DNA of 16,372 bases from an uncultured Phocaeicola sp. (lineage in GTDB: Bacteria; Bacteroidota; Bacteroidia; Bacteroidales; Bacteroidaceae), in the NCBI GenBank assembly GCA_948956705.1, contig CARCZS010000040.1:1-16372 (forward strand), in the 5' to 3' direction. The position numbers and the translations under genes are program-made. The notes beneath the pieces were generated by a model that worked only from the letters and a program-made list of their open reading frames with translations, did no database searches and was not told the DNA's origin. Positions within the stretch are counted from its first letter, which is position 1; each line of letters starts with the position of its first letter. Positions 1 to 7,423 of this stretch are shown piece after piece.

Positions 1-28
1 CCCTATCATCTTCATATGCCATCTTATT

Positions 29-58
29 TTTTAGAGACATTTACTGAATATCCCTGCT
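29..58 (+). repeat. 30-bp diverged repeat copy, left end
   Basis: This stretch lies downstream of the HIT gene, in the gene-free first 106 bases. Read on the plus strand it matches the minus strand of 16207-16236 at 25 of 30 positions without gaps, including a shared 11-mer TGAATATCCCT. All five differences are transitions, which fits a decayed copy of one sequence. The GC-rich DNA beside the right copy is not visible here, so only the border is shared. Chance similarity in AT-rich DNA is not excluded. Confidence 0.35.
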
Positions 59-106
59 ATTAATCACTAGCCATTAACTACTATCTATCTGTTAATCATT
101 TCACTA

Positions 107-532
107 CTACAGATTTTTCTTTATAGCTTCAATCATTTCTTGGTATTCCGCATCAGTCAGATAAACTTTTCCCGGATTCATCTGAAATACACCTCCATAA
201 TCAGGTCCGTCCACATACTTGGGAGCCAGATGAAAATGCAGGTGAGAAAGTTTGTCACTATATGCTCCGTAATTTATTTTTTCAGGGTGGAAAGCCTTGT
301 CCATAGCACGGGTCACACGGGCAACATCTGCCATAAATGCATTACGTTCTTCATCACTCAGTTCAAACAAGTCGTTTACATGATCTTTATAAGCAACAAG
401 GCAACGTCCGCGATAGGTTTGTTCCTTAAACAGGAATACGCGTGAAACACTCAGTGGCGCTATTTCAATCATTAAATTGTGCAATGTCTCATTGTTCTGA
501 CAATACAGACAATCTTTAGGATCACTTTTCAT
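107..532 (-). CDS. HIT family protein (histidine triad nucleotide hydrolase)
   Basis: A cytoplasmic 141-residue protein of the histidine triad superfamily, whose members hydrolyse or transfer nucleotidyl groups from substrates such as AMP-lysine, ADP-sulfate or dinucleoside polyphosphates. The signature is clear: SHLHFHLAPK, with H97, H99 and H101 forming the HxHxHxx triad and H99 expected as the nucleophile. Upstream, residues 33-50 resemble the first strand region of the HIT fold. The N-terminus has C8 and C11 in a DCLYC context, a CxxC often seen in HIT proteins that may bind zinc, but the partner ligands are not obvious. The length is typical for the family. It starts 24 bp after the antiporter gene on the same strand, so the two are probably co-transcribed. 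No Shine-Dalgarno is seen, as is normal in Bacteroidetes. The substrate cannot be told from sequence. Confidence 0.9.
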   Translation of the reverse strand: MKSDPKDCLYCQNNETLHNLMIEIAPLSVSRVFLFKEQTYRGRCLVAYKDHVNDLFELSDEERNAFMADVARVTRAMDKAFHPEKINYGAYSDKLSHLHFHLAPKYVDGPDYGGVFQMNPGKVYLTDAEYQEMIEAIKKNL

Positions 533-556
533 GGTTTTCTTATGTATTAAAATTAA

Positions 557-2824
557 TTATTCTTCCTCTTTTTCTTTCTTACCCAACAAACGGTACACAT
601 CATCCCGTTCGCCTACCACCCATACCACATCTCCTTCCGTAAAAGGTACATTGATATCAGGGGTCATCAGCGTACTATCTTCTTTTTCGACGCCTACCAC
701 CAGACATTTGTACTCATCCCGGATACCACTTTCTTTAATATTTTTACCCAAGAAAAATGAGTTACGATCTATAATGAACTGTTTCAGATTCATTTCACGC
801 CTTTCCAAATCTTCCTCTTCAGCGGCGGCTGATACTCTTTCTGCCTGACGGGCAAACTCGCCCAACTGCTCATCCGTACCGATTACCTGTATGGTGTCAC
901 CGGGAAACAGACGTACATTCGCCCCCGGAATATTAATACGATGCATTCCACGAATGATAGATGCCACATGTACTCCGTATTTATGCCCCAAATTCAACTC
1001 TCTTAACGTATATCCCGCCCATAAGGAATCCGCAGGTATCTCAAAATCCGAAAGATGTAAGTCGCGGGACAACAAATGTCCTTCATACTCAGGACGCTTC
1101 TGACCTGTGAACTCAGCATGCACATCTCTGAAACGCAAATTCTGAATAAAAGTACGCTCCATGAATATAGATTGCTTCTTCAGCCATCGCGAGAACATCA
1201 TCATACCTACCAAAACAACGGCTATACCGATCAGCAAAGTCGTGGAAGTCTGAAAAAGTTTCTCTATAACAAACATCACAAACATGACAGCTATCACTAT
1301 ACGGAGTAAAATGGTAGAAATTAAGGGAGCCCGGTTGAAACGGCTATCCTGCCATAACGCCTGGAACTCTACAGAGTGGTTTTTTTTCATGATAATGGCA
1401 CGCAAGAAAGGTGCGATGCAAACGATAGTAAAAACAGTTCCTGCCAGATTGGCCCAAAAGACAGGCAGACTAGCCCGGAACAATGGAATAATAAAATGGA
1501 ATGAAAGTGTAATCATAGCTATACACAATACAGAATAAACAGCTACGATCCTAGCTATGGCAACCAACAATTTCTTCCAATTGTTTTCATGATTCACCGT
1601 TTGTGATCCCGATGAATAACGCTCAAGCATTTTTTTCCATTTGCCGGGCAGACGTTTCTCTACTATATGATAAGCAGGTATCGCCAAACGTATCATATAC
1701 GGGGTCAGAAATGTGGTAATGACCGAAACAGCCACCACAATAGGATATAAGAAATCACTGGTTACTTTCAGACTTACCCCCAACGAAGCGATAATAAATG
1801 CAAATTCACCAATCTGGGTCAGACTGAAGCCACATTGCATGGCAACTTTCAACGGCTGTCCCGACAAAATCACGCCACCTGTACCAAAAATAACCTGCCC
1901 AAGCAGAATGGCCAATGTAATAATCACAATGGGCCATATATATTCTACAATCATGGCAGGGTCTACCATCATTCCCACAGATACAAAGAAAATGGCTCCA
2001 AACAAATCCTTTACAGGGGCCACAAGCTTCTCTATATTTTCGGCCTCTACCGTTTCTGCCAAAATAGACCCCATTATAAAAGCTCCAAACGCAGCCGAAA
2101 ATCCAACCTTGGCCGCCACAACTACCATACCGAAGCACAATGCCAGCGAAACAATCAGCAATGTTTCATTTGCCATCCACTTGCGGGAACGCTTCAAAAA
2201 TGTAGGAATGATATAAATACCTACCACAAACCACAATATAAGGAAGAATAATAATTTGGCAATGCTATATACCATTTCACTGCCCTCGAAATTCTGACTC
2301 ACTGCCATTGTACTCAACATAACCATCAAAACAATAGCCAATATATCTTCCAATATCAAAATACTAAGAACCAAGCCGGCAAACCGTTGCTGCCTCAATC
2401 CCAAATCATCAAAAGCCTTATAGATAATAGTCGTGGAGGACATGGCCAACATACCTCCCAAATACAGACAGTCCATGCGTTGCCACCCGAAAGACCACCC
2501 TACAAAAATCCCAACCAATATCATACAAAATATAATGGTACACGCCGCAATGACCGCCGTCCCCCCTACCTTCACCAGTTTCTTGAAACTAAATTCCAAC
2601 CCTAGAGCGAACAACAAGAATATCACACCAATCTCCGACCATGTATGGATATTGGCCACATCAATGACCGACGGAGTAAGAGGAACATGGGGACTTGCCA
2701 AAAAGCCGGCTACGATATAGCCGAGAACAAGAGGTTGCTTTAACCGTTTAAAGACGAGCGTCATGACACCGGCGCAGATCAGAATCAAAGCCAAATCACT
2801 TATCAATGGAGCCAATTCAGACAT
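557..2824 (-). CDS. CPA2-type cation:proton antiporter with tandem RCK_C domains
   Basis: A 755-residue inner-membrane protein of the monovalent cation:proton antiporter-2 class (KefB/KefC/NapA-like), predicted to exchange Na+ or K+ for H+. Residues about 5-385 form the Na_H_Exchanger domain with roughly 12 hydrophobic segments, including ILED with D160 in the position of the transport acidic residue of this class. A second hydrophobic block follows at about 418-548 (four likely helices), then two RCK_C (TrkA-C) modules at about 592-665 and 678-748. Both have the pattern of a strand, a hydrophobic core and a PGD or EGD turn, as in PGDTIQVIG and EGDVVWVVG. There is no Rossmann-type RCK_N domain between membrane and RCK_C, unlike classical KefB/KefC, so a NAD-binding or glutathione-adduct switch is unlikely. 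RCK_C modules usually bind small ligands such as nucleotides. A -7 element lies 20 bp upstream. The ion specificity is inferred only loosely. Confidence 0.88.
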   Translation of the reverse strand: MSELAPLISDLALILICAGVMTLVFKRLKQPLVLGYIVAGFLASPHVPLTPSVIDVANIHTWSEIGVIFLLFALGLEFSFKKLVKVGGTAVIAACTIIFCMILVGIFVGWSFGWQRMDCLYLGGMLAMSSTTIIYKAFDDLGLRQQRFAGLVLSILILEDILAIVLMVMLSTMAVSQNFEGSEMVYSIAKLLFFLILWFVVGIYIIPTFLKRSRKWMANETLLIVSLALCFGMVVVAAKVGFSAAFGAFIMGSILAETVEAENIEKLVAPVKDLFGAIFFVSVGMMVDPAMIVEYIWPIVIITLAILLGQVIFGTGGVILSGQPLKVAMQCGFSLTQIGEFAFIIASLGVSLKVTSDFLYPIVVAVSVITTFLTPYMIRLAIPAYHIVEKRLPGKWKKMLERYSSGSQTVNHENNWKKLLVAIARIVAVYSVLCIAMITLSFHFIIPLFRASLPVFWANLAGTVFTIVCIAPFLRAIIMKKNHSVEFQALWQDSRFNRAPLISTILLRIVIAVMFVMFVIEKLFQTSTTLLIGIAVVLVGMMMFSRWLKKQSIFMERTFIQNLRFRDVHAEFTGQKRPEYEGHLLSRDLHLSDFEIPADSLWAGYTLRELNLGHKYGVHVASIIRGMHRINIPGANVRLFPGDTIQVIGTDEQLGEFARQAERVSAAAEEEDLERREMNLKQFIIDRNSFFLGKNIKESGIRDEYKCLVVGVEKEDSTLMTPDINVPFTEGDVVWVVGERDDVYRLLGKKEKEEE

Positions 2825-2844
2825 AGCTAATAAATTTTTGATTG

Positions 2845-2852
2845 CAAAATTA
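2845..2852 (-). promoter_or_regulatory. Bacteroides -7 promoter element for the antiporter gene
   Basis: On the minus strand this reads TAATTTTG, a full match to the Bacteroides -7 consensus TAnnTTTG. It lies 20 bp before the antiporter start codon, giving a very short leader. No TTTG -33 element is seen at the usual distance. Confidence 0.5.
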
Positions 2853-2888
2853 AGAATTATCTATTTATCATATTCTTCATCCTATTAT

Positions 2889-2896
2889 TAATTTTG
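2889..2896 (+). promoter_or_regulatory. Plus-strand -7 promoter element with no gene after it
   Basis: TAATTTTG matches TAnnTTTG, with TTTA at 2864-2867 as a poor -33 element 21 bases upstream. It points into the gap between the antiporter and gcvT genes, where no plus-strand gene exists. The only reading frame that follows is a four-codon MKRN at 2913-2927. The downstream hairpin at 2952-2998 would end such a transcript after roughly 100 nt. Confidence 0.35.
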
Positions 2897-2951
2897 CATT
2901 AAAAGCTGTTTTTATGAAAAGGAACTAACCGTAAATGTATATCAGCCATAT

Positions 2952-2998
2952 AAAGAAAACGCGAATATTCAGATTTCTTGAATATCCGCGTTTTCTTT
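2952..2998 (-). terminator. Strong hairpin terminator after gcvT
   Basis: A perfect 12-bp stem pairs 2952-2963 (AAAGAAAACGCG) with 2987-2998, then a single mismatch, then seven more base pairs around a short loop. It lies 31 bp beyond the gcvT stop codon. On the minus strand the stem ends in TTTTCTTTATAT, fitting intrinsic termination of the pepT-gcvT transcript. The T-rich right arm means it could also act on plus-strand transcripts. Confidence 0.8.
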
Positions 2999-3029
2999 GT
3001 TATCAGCGTTCTCTTTTCCGGCTTTCGAT

Positions 3030-4115
3030 TTATTTTCTGAACGGGGCCTTTACTACTACAGCTTTCAGCTTGCGTCCGCGCACATCAATAAATATTTCAG
3101 TACCTAATGCTGTGTAAGCGGTCTGAACATATCCCATACCGATACCAATCTTACGCATTGGAGACATGGTTCCACTAGTTACTTCACCTATTTTCTCTCC
3201 ATCAGCATTTACCAGTTCATAACCATGACGGGGAATACCACGGTCTACCATTTCAAAAGCAATCAGCTTGCGTTTCAATCCTTCGGCTTTCTGCTTTTCA
3301 AGTAAAGCACGTGAAGTGAAATTCTTTCCTTCAACAAATTTGGTAATCCAGCCCAATCCTGCTTCCAACGGAGAAGTGGTATCACTCAAATCATTACCAT
3401 ACAGGCAAAAGCCCATTTCCAAACGTAATGTATCACGAGCCCCTAGCCCGATAGGTTTAATCCCTTCAGGAGCACCTGCTTCAAAAATTGCTTTCCAGAT
3501 AGCCTGACCAGCTTCGGGATAAAAATAAAGCTCGAAACCACCTGCACCGGTATAACCGGTATTCGAAATAATCACATCTTTCTGACCGGCGAACTCACCT
3601 GTGGTAAAAGCATAATAAGGAATTTCAGACAAGTTGACCGGAGTCAGTTTTTGCAAAACTTCCATAGCCTTCGGTCCCTGAATAGCAAGCTGTGCCATAC
3701 GGTCGGATGCATTTTCCAATTCCGCACCCACTGTGTTATGGCTGACACACCAGTTCCAGTCTTTCTCAATATTGGCCGCATTTACCACCAACAAGTATTT
3801 TTCGGATTCATAGTGATATACCAACAGGTCATCAACAATACCTCCCTCCTCATTAGGGAAACAAGTATATTGCGCTTTACCGACGGGCAAAGTTGCCACA
3901 TTGTTTGAAGTCACTTGCTGCAAAAACTCCAACGCATTAGGACCTTTTACCCAAAATTCACCCATATGGGATACATCAAAAACACCTACGGCATTACATA
4001 CAGTAAGATGTTCATCAATAATTCCCGAATATTCAATAGGCATATTATAACCTGCAAATTCGTGCATTTTCGCCCCCAAGGCAATGTGTGTTTCGGTAAA
4101 CGGAGTTGTTTTCAT
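3030..4115 (-). CDS. gcvT: Glycine cleavage system T protein (aminomethyltransferase)
   Basis: A 361-residue cytoplasmic protein that moves the methylene group from the aminomethyl-lipoyl arm of H protein to tetrahydrofolate, giving 5,10-methylene-THF and ammonia. Recognisable family blocks run in order: YNMPIEYSG near residue 23, FDVSHMGEF at 46-54, [10 protein letters not shown] at 91-100 with D95/D96 at the conserved catalytic aspartate, VNAAN at 111-115, and the C-terminal barrel with TSGTMSP and an IGMGYV block. The length is normal for bacterial GcvT. The genes for the P and H proteins are not in this window, so the complex must be completed from elsewhere. It starts 35 bp after the pepT stop codon on the same strand, so it is probably transcribed from the pepT promoter. 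No glycine-riboswitch-like leader is visible in that gap. Confidence 0.96.
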   Translation of the reverse strand: MKTTPFTETHIALGAKMHEFAGYNMPIEYSGIIDEHLTVCNAVGVFDVSHMGEFWVKGPNALEFLQQVTSNNVATLPVGKAQYTCFPNEEGGIVDDLLVYHYESEKYLLVVNAANIEKDWNWCVSHNTVGAELENASDRMAQLAIQGPKAMEVLQKLTPVNLSEIPYYAFTTGEFAGQKDVIISNTGYTGAGGFELYFYPEAGQAIWKAIFEAGAPEGIKPIGLGARDTLRLEMGFCLYGNDLSDTTSPLEAGLGWITKFVEGKNFTSRALLEKQKAEGLKRKLIAFEMVDRGIPRHGYELVNADGEKIGEVTSGTMSPMRKIGIGMGYVQTAYTALGTEIFIDVRGRKLKAVVVKAPFRK

Positions 4116-4150
4116 GTTATTACTTTACTATTTTAAGGTTAATAAATTAC

Positions 4151-5371
4151 TTATCTTGCCACCAATTCAGCGATTTTCACCACCACTTTCATGGCTTTCT
4201 CAATAGACTGGATTGGCACGAACTCATATCTGCCATGAAAATTCAAGCCGCCGGCAAAAATATTGGGACAAGGCAATCCCTTGAATGAAAGTTGTGCACC
4301 ATCCGTTCCACCGCGGATAGCCTTCACCTTAGGTGTCACGCCCGCCTCTTCCATAGCCTTGAAAGCGATATCAATGATATGCATCACCGGCTCAATTTTC
4401 TCACGCATATTGTAATACTGGTCTTTCAATTCCAATGTAACGGTGCCTTCTCCATATTTCTTATTGATGATTTCCGCCCACTTTTTCATATTTTCCTTGC
4501 ATGCCTCAAACTTGGCACGGTCATGATCACGGATTATATAAGAGATGGTAGTCTGCTCTACTTCACCCGTCATGCCAATCAAATGATAGAATCCCTGATA
4601 ACCATCAGTACATTCGGGCACTTCGTCCGTAGGCAGTAAAGACACAAACTCATTAGCTACACGCAAGGAGTTGATCATTTTATCCTTTGCATATCCCGGA
4701 TGTACGTTACGTCCTTTAATAATCACTTTCGCAGAAGCGGCATTAAAGTTTTCAAACTCCAACTCCCCTACTTCACCACCATCCATCGTATATGCCCACT
4801 CGCATCCGAATCTCTCCACATCAAATTTATGTGCACCCAAGCCTATTTCTTCATCAGGATTAAATCCCACACGAATTTTTCCATGCTTGATTTCAGGATG
4901 TTCTTTCAAATATACCATAGCCGAGATGATTTCAGCAATACCCGCCTTGTCATCAGCTCCCAACAATGTTTTGCCGTTGGTTACAATAAGATCCTCCCCT
5001 TTATGATCCAACAGTTCGGGAAATTGCTTGGGAGAAAGTATAATGTTGTCTTCTTCGCATAATACAATATCCGTTCCGTCATAACCATAGACAATGCGTG
5101 GGGTGACTCCCGCACCCGTCATATCGGGACTGGTATCCATGTGTGCAATAAATCCGATGGTAGGAACCGGTTTATCCGTATTGGCCGGCCATGTGGCAAA
5201 CAGATAACCATTCTCATCCAAAGAAATTTCCTGAAAGCCCAATTGTTCCAATTCAGATCTTAAATATTGTGCAAACACCATCTGCTTCGGTGTACTGGGG
5301 GTAGCCCCGCTATTCTCATCAGACTGAGTGTCGAAGCTTACATATTTTAAAAATCGTTCTATTACCGTCAT
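4151..5371 (-). CDS. pepT: Peptidase T (tripeptide aminopeptidase)
   Basis: A cytoplasmic M20B-family zinc peptidase that removes the N-terminal residue from tripeptides. The chosen start gives 406 residues and aligns [17 protein letters not shown] with the first residues of E. coli PepT. An in-frame ATG 24 bp earlier, at 5395, would add eight Lys-rich residues with no family counterpart. In the longer numbering the dinuclear zinc ligands are H85, D148, E183, D205 and H387, with D87 (in AHMDTSPD) and E182 (in PDEEIG) as catalytic residues. All are present, and [10 protein letters not shown] and [11 protein letters not shown] are classic PepT blocks. The gene is first in a two-gene unit with gcvT. 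A candidate promoter lies within the terminator of the preceding gene and favours the shorter start, because the longer one would leave almost no leader. Confidence 0.95.
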   Translation of the reverse strand: MTVIERFLKYVSFDTQSDENSGATPSTPKQMVFAQYLRSELEQLGFQEISLDENGYLFATWPANTDKPVPTIGFIAHMDTSPDMTGAGVTPRIVYGYDGTDIVLCEEDNIILSPKQFPELLDHKGEDLIVTNGKTLLGADDKAGIAEIISAMVYLKEHPEIKHGKIRVGFNPDEEIGLGAHKFDVERFGCEWAYTMDGGEVGELEFENFNAASAKVIIKGRNVHPGYAKDKMINSLRVANEFVSLLPTDEVPECTDGYQGFYHLIGMTGEVEQTTISYIIRDHDRAKFEACKENMKKWAEIINKKYGEGTVTLELKDQYYNMREKIEPVMHIIDIAFKAMEEAGVTPKVKAIRGGTDGAQLSFKGLPCPNIFAGGLNFHGRYEFVPIQSIEKAMKVVVKIAELVAR

Positions 5372-5404
5372 TTTTCTTTTTGTTTTAATATTCATACTTG
5401 CCTG

Positions 5405-5440
5405 TAAAAATAGAAAAAGAGCCGTGAATTGCCAAACAAA
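5405..5440 (-). promoter_or_regulatory. Candidate pepT promoter inside a terminator hairpin
   Basis: On the minus strand TATTTTTA (5412 down to 5405) is one base from TAnnTTTG. A TTTG at 5433-5436 lies exactly 20 bases upstream, the usual Bacteroides spacing, and a second TTTG sits at 5437-5440. The -33 box is in the loop of the hairpin that ends the PurF-like gene, so the two signals share the same DNA. The predicted transcription start is near 5398. Confidence 0.35.
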
Positions 5441-5455
5441 TCACGGCTCTTTTTC
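5413..5455 (-). terminator. Intrinsic terminator of the PurF-like gene
   Basis: A perfect 15-bp stem pairs 5413-5427 with 5441-5455 (core GAGCCGTGA / TCACGGCTC) around a 13-nt loop. On the minus strand the stem finishes in CTTTTTC followed by TATTTTTA, a good T-tract. It lies 23 bp past the stop codon of the PurF-like gene. Confidence 0.85.
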
Positions 5456-5478
5456 ATTAATATTTTATTATTTTGTTA

Positions 5479-6885
5479 TTAGAAGCAACTGGAACCATCA
5501 AAACAATGGGTACATACCTTACATTTTGGTAATCCTATCGCTTCTACCAAAGTTTCCAAAGTATTGAATTTCAAGGAGCTCAAACCGAAGCGGTCGGCAA
5601 TCATTTGCACCATCTTCTTATACTCCGGCGAATCTGTCGTTGCATATTTTTCCAGATTCTTATTTTCATCGCCTTCAATCTCCTTAATCATCCGGCGGGT
5701 TATCAATTCCAAATCACTTTTTGAAGAAGTGAAACCAATGAAAGGGCATCCATAAATCAATGGCGGACAAGCAATGCGCATATGAACCTCTTTGGCACCA
5801 TAATCAAATAAAATTTTCACATTATCACGAAGTTGGGTTCCACGCACTATAGAATCGTCACAGAACAACACGCGCTTACCTTCCAGCATTGCACGATTAG
5901 GTATCAGCTTCATTTTTGCTACCAGTGAACGCATTTCCTGATTGGCAGGAGTAAAACTACGAGGCCAGGTGGGTGTGTACTTGGCAATAGCACGATGATA
6001 AGGAATTCCTTTGCCTTCAGCATACCCCAATGCCATGCCTACTCCCGAATCAGGAATACCGCAGGCACAATCAACTTCCGAATCGTCCTTCTGCCCCATT
6101 TTATAACCACTCATAAAACGTACTTCCTCTACATTTTTCCCTTCATAGCATGAAACAGGAAATCCATAATATACCCACAAAAAAGAACAAATCTGCATTC
6201 CTTCGTTCGGCTTGCGCATTTGTTCCATTCCGTCGGCACGCAAGCGAATAATTTCGCCCGGTCCTACATATTTCTCTATTTCATAATCCAGATTCGGCAA
6301 ACTGCTTGATTCACTTGTCGCAGCATACGCACCCTCTTTTTTACCTATCACAATCGGAGTACGCCCCCATTTGTCACGTGCTGCTATAATACCATCTTCC
6401 GTCAATATCAGCATGGAGCATGATCCTTTGATTTTATTAAAGACATTCTCTATACCATCTACAAAATTTTTCCCTTGCACAATAAGCAATGCGATCAGCT
6501 CCGTCTGATTCGTCTTGCCAAGACTCATTTCAGAAAAGTGCATATTAGCTGCCAGCAAGTCGCGTTCCAATTCCGTAATGTTATTGATTTTAGCTACTGT
6601 GACGATGGCGAACTTGCCCAGATGCGAGTTTATCACGATAGGCTGCGGGTCCGTATCACTGATAATGCCGATACCCGAACTACCTTTGAACTTTGGAAGT
6701 TCAGATTCAAACTTCGTGCGGAAATAAGAACTCTCCAAATTGTGGATAGAACGCATAAATCCCTCTCCTTGGGCATACGTAGCCAAACCACCTCTTTTTG
6801 TTCCTAAATGTGAATTATAGTCCGTCCCGTAAAATAAGTCGGTGACGCATTCAGCCTTTGAGACTGTTCCAAAAAAACCACCCAT
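5479..6885 (-). CDS. PurF-like protein lacking the glutaminase nucleophile
   Basis: A 468-residue cytoplasmic homologue of amidophosphoribosyltransferase (PurF), which normally makes phosphoribosylamine from PRPP and glutamine in the first step of purine synthesis. It has the full two-domain layout: an Ntn-type N-terminal domain (about 1-225) and a phosphoribosyltransferase domain (about 230-400). The PRPP loop VLFCDDSIVRGTQ at 339-351 is intact. C233, C380, C458 and C461 line up with the four Fe-S cysteines of B. subtilis PurF. The glutaminase site is not conserved: the protein opens MGGFFG where PurF has CGxFG, so Cys1 is Gly; the VRY block reads ISD; the oxyanion HNG block reads VAK; and the Asp of TSDSE is Q127. 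The flexible loop RYVGRTF is also altered (YTPTWPRSF, 303-311). Databases probably call it amidophosphoribosyltransferase. An ammonia-dependent or different role is more likely. It is monocistronic, with its own -7 element and terminator. Confidence 0.85.
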   Translation of the reverse strand: MGGFFGTVSKAECVTDLFYGTDYNSHLGTKRGGLATYAQGEGFMRSIHNLESSYFRTKFESELPKFKGSSGIGIISDTDPQPIVINSHLGKFAIVTVAKINNITELERDLLAANMHFSEMSLGKTNQTELIALLIVQGKNFVDGIENVFNKIKGSCSMLILTEDGIIAARDKWGRTPIVIGKKEGAYAATSESSSLPNLDYEIEKYVGPGEIIRLRADGMEQMRKPNEGMQICSFLWVYYGFPVSCYEGKNVEEVRFMSGYKMGQKDDSEVDCACGIPDSGVGMALGYAEGKGIPYHRAIAKYTPTWPRSFTPANQEMRSLVAKMKLIPNRAMLEGKRVLFCDDSIVRGTQLRDNVKILFDYGAKEVHMRIACPPLIYGCPFIGFTSSKSDLELITRRMIKEIEGDENKNLEKYATTDSPEYKKMVQMIADRFGLSSLKFNTLETLVEAIGLPKCKVCTHCFDGSSCF

Positions 6886-6914
6886 TCCTTTTTGCGTATT
6901 TTTCGTTTAGGGTG

Positions 6915-6922
6915 CAAAATTA
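6915..6922 (-). promoter_or_regulatory. Bacteroides -7 element for the PurF-like gene
   Basis: On the minus strand this reads TAATTTTG, an exact TAnnTTTG match 29 bp before the start codon at 6885. No clear -33 TTTG is found. It sits back to back with the crcB promoter in a 98-bp divergent gap. Confidence 0.5.
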
Positions 6923-6931
6923 CGAAAAAAG

Positions 6932-6965
6932 TTTGGCTCTGAATGAATAATCATTGCTATTTTTG
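6932..6965 (+). promoter_or_regulatory. crcB promoter (-33 TTTG and -7 TATTTTTG)
   Basis: TTTG at 6932-6935 and TATTTTTG at 6958-6965 match both Bacteroides promoter elements with a 22-base gap, slightly longer than usual. The crcB start codon follows 18 bp after the -7 box. That leaves about 10 nt of leader, too short to hold a fluoride riboswitch. Confidence 0.55.
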
Positions 6966-6983
6966 CATTAAAATGTAGCATTT

Positions 6984-7349
6984 ATGAAATCACTATTACT
7001 CATCTTCTTGGGAGGAGGTACAGGAAGTGTACTTCGCTACCTGCTTACCATAAGCATTTATCGCCAGGGAACAACGAATTTTCCGTGGGGTACTTTCGCA
7101 GTCAATATTTTGGGTTGCATACTGATCGGGGTATTCTATACCCTCACCTCACGCATTCATATCAACAATGATATAAGACTGATGCTCACTATCGGATTTT
7201 GCGGTGGCTTCACTACTTTTTCCACTTTCAGCAACGAAAGTCTGCAATTACTGAAATCAGGACTCTACCCCTCTTTTTTCACCTACATCATCGGTAGTGT
7301 GGTATTGGGTATCCTCGGAGTAATGCTAGGGATATGGATGAGCGAATAA
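6984..7349 (+). CDS. crcB: Fluoride ion channel CrcB/Fluc
   Basis: A 121-residue inner-membrane protein of the Fluc family, which forms dual-topology dimers with two pores that export fluoride. It has four hydrophobic segments and all the usual motifs: GGGTGSVLRY at 10-19, WGTFAVNILG at 35-44 with N41, and GFCGGFTTFSTFSNE at 71-85, with F79 and F82 matching the phenylalanine box and T78/S80 beside it. The length is typical. It is alone and faces away from the PurF-like gene across a 98-bp gap carrying promoter motifs for both directions. A single gene fits a homodimeric channel. No fluoride riboswitch fits in the short leader. The start codon follows the promoter at a sensible distance. Confidence 0.96.
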   Translation: MKSLLLIFLGGGTGSVLRYLLTISIYRQGTTNFPWGTFAVNILGCILIGVFYTLTSRIHINNDIRLMLTIGFCGGFTTFSTFSNESLQLLKSGLYPSFFTYIIGSVVLGILGVMLGIWMSE

Positions 7350-7360
7350 AGCAAAAAAAT

Positions 7361-7397
7361 ATCCCTCCGGCTCTATACCACATAGAACAGGAGGGAT
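7361..7397 (-). terminator. Terminator between crcB and the NigD-like gene
   Basis: ATCCCTCC (7361-7368) pairs with GGAGGGAT (7390-7397), and an inner TCTAT/ATAGA stem closes the loop. On the minus strand the hairpin is followed by ATATTTTTTTGC, so it best serves the NigD-like gene, which ends at 7424. With crcB convergent from the other side it may also stop crcB transcripts. Confidence 0.75.
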
Positions 7398-7423
7398 TGA
7401 AATTGCACCTCAGTTATTAAACC

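Noticed and set aside
87..114. ATCTGT/ACAGAT inverted repeat as a terminator after the HIT gene
   Set aside because: The six-bp stem has a 16-nt loop and no T-tract on the minus strand; it also overlaps the HIT stop codon.
1806..2138. 110-codon minus-strand frame overlapping the antiporter gene in another frame
   Set aside because: It is fully inside the antiporter coding sequence, whose protein has clear family motifs, and its own translation shows no recognisable domain.
4116..4150. Glycine riboswitch before gcvT
   Set aside because: Only 35 bp separate pepT and gcvT, far too little for an aptamer, and the sequence is plain AT-rich DNA.
5372..5395. Upstream ATG adding eight residues to PepT
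   Set aside because: The extra Lys-rich residues have no counterpart in PepT, the ATG at 5371 aligns with the family start, and the candidate promoter would leave almost no leader for the longer form.
6886..6983. Fluoride riboswitch upstream of crcB
   Set aside because: The predicted leader between the -7 box and the start codon is about 10 nt, and no fluoride aptamer fold is visible in the 98-bp gap.
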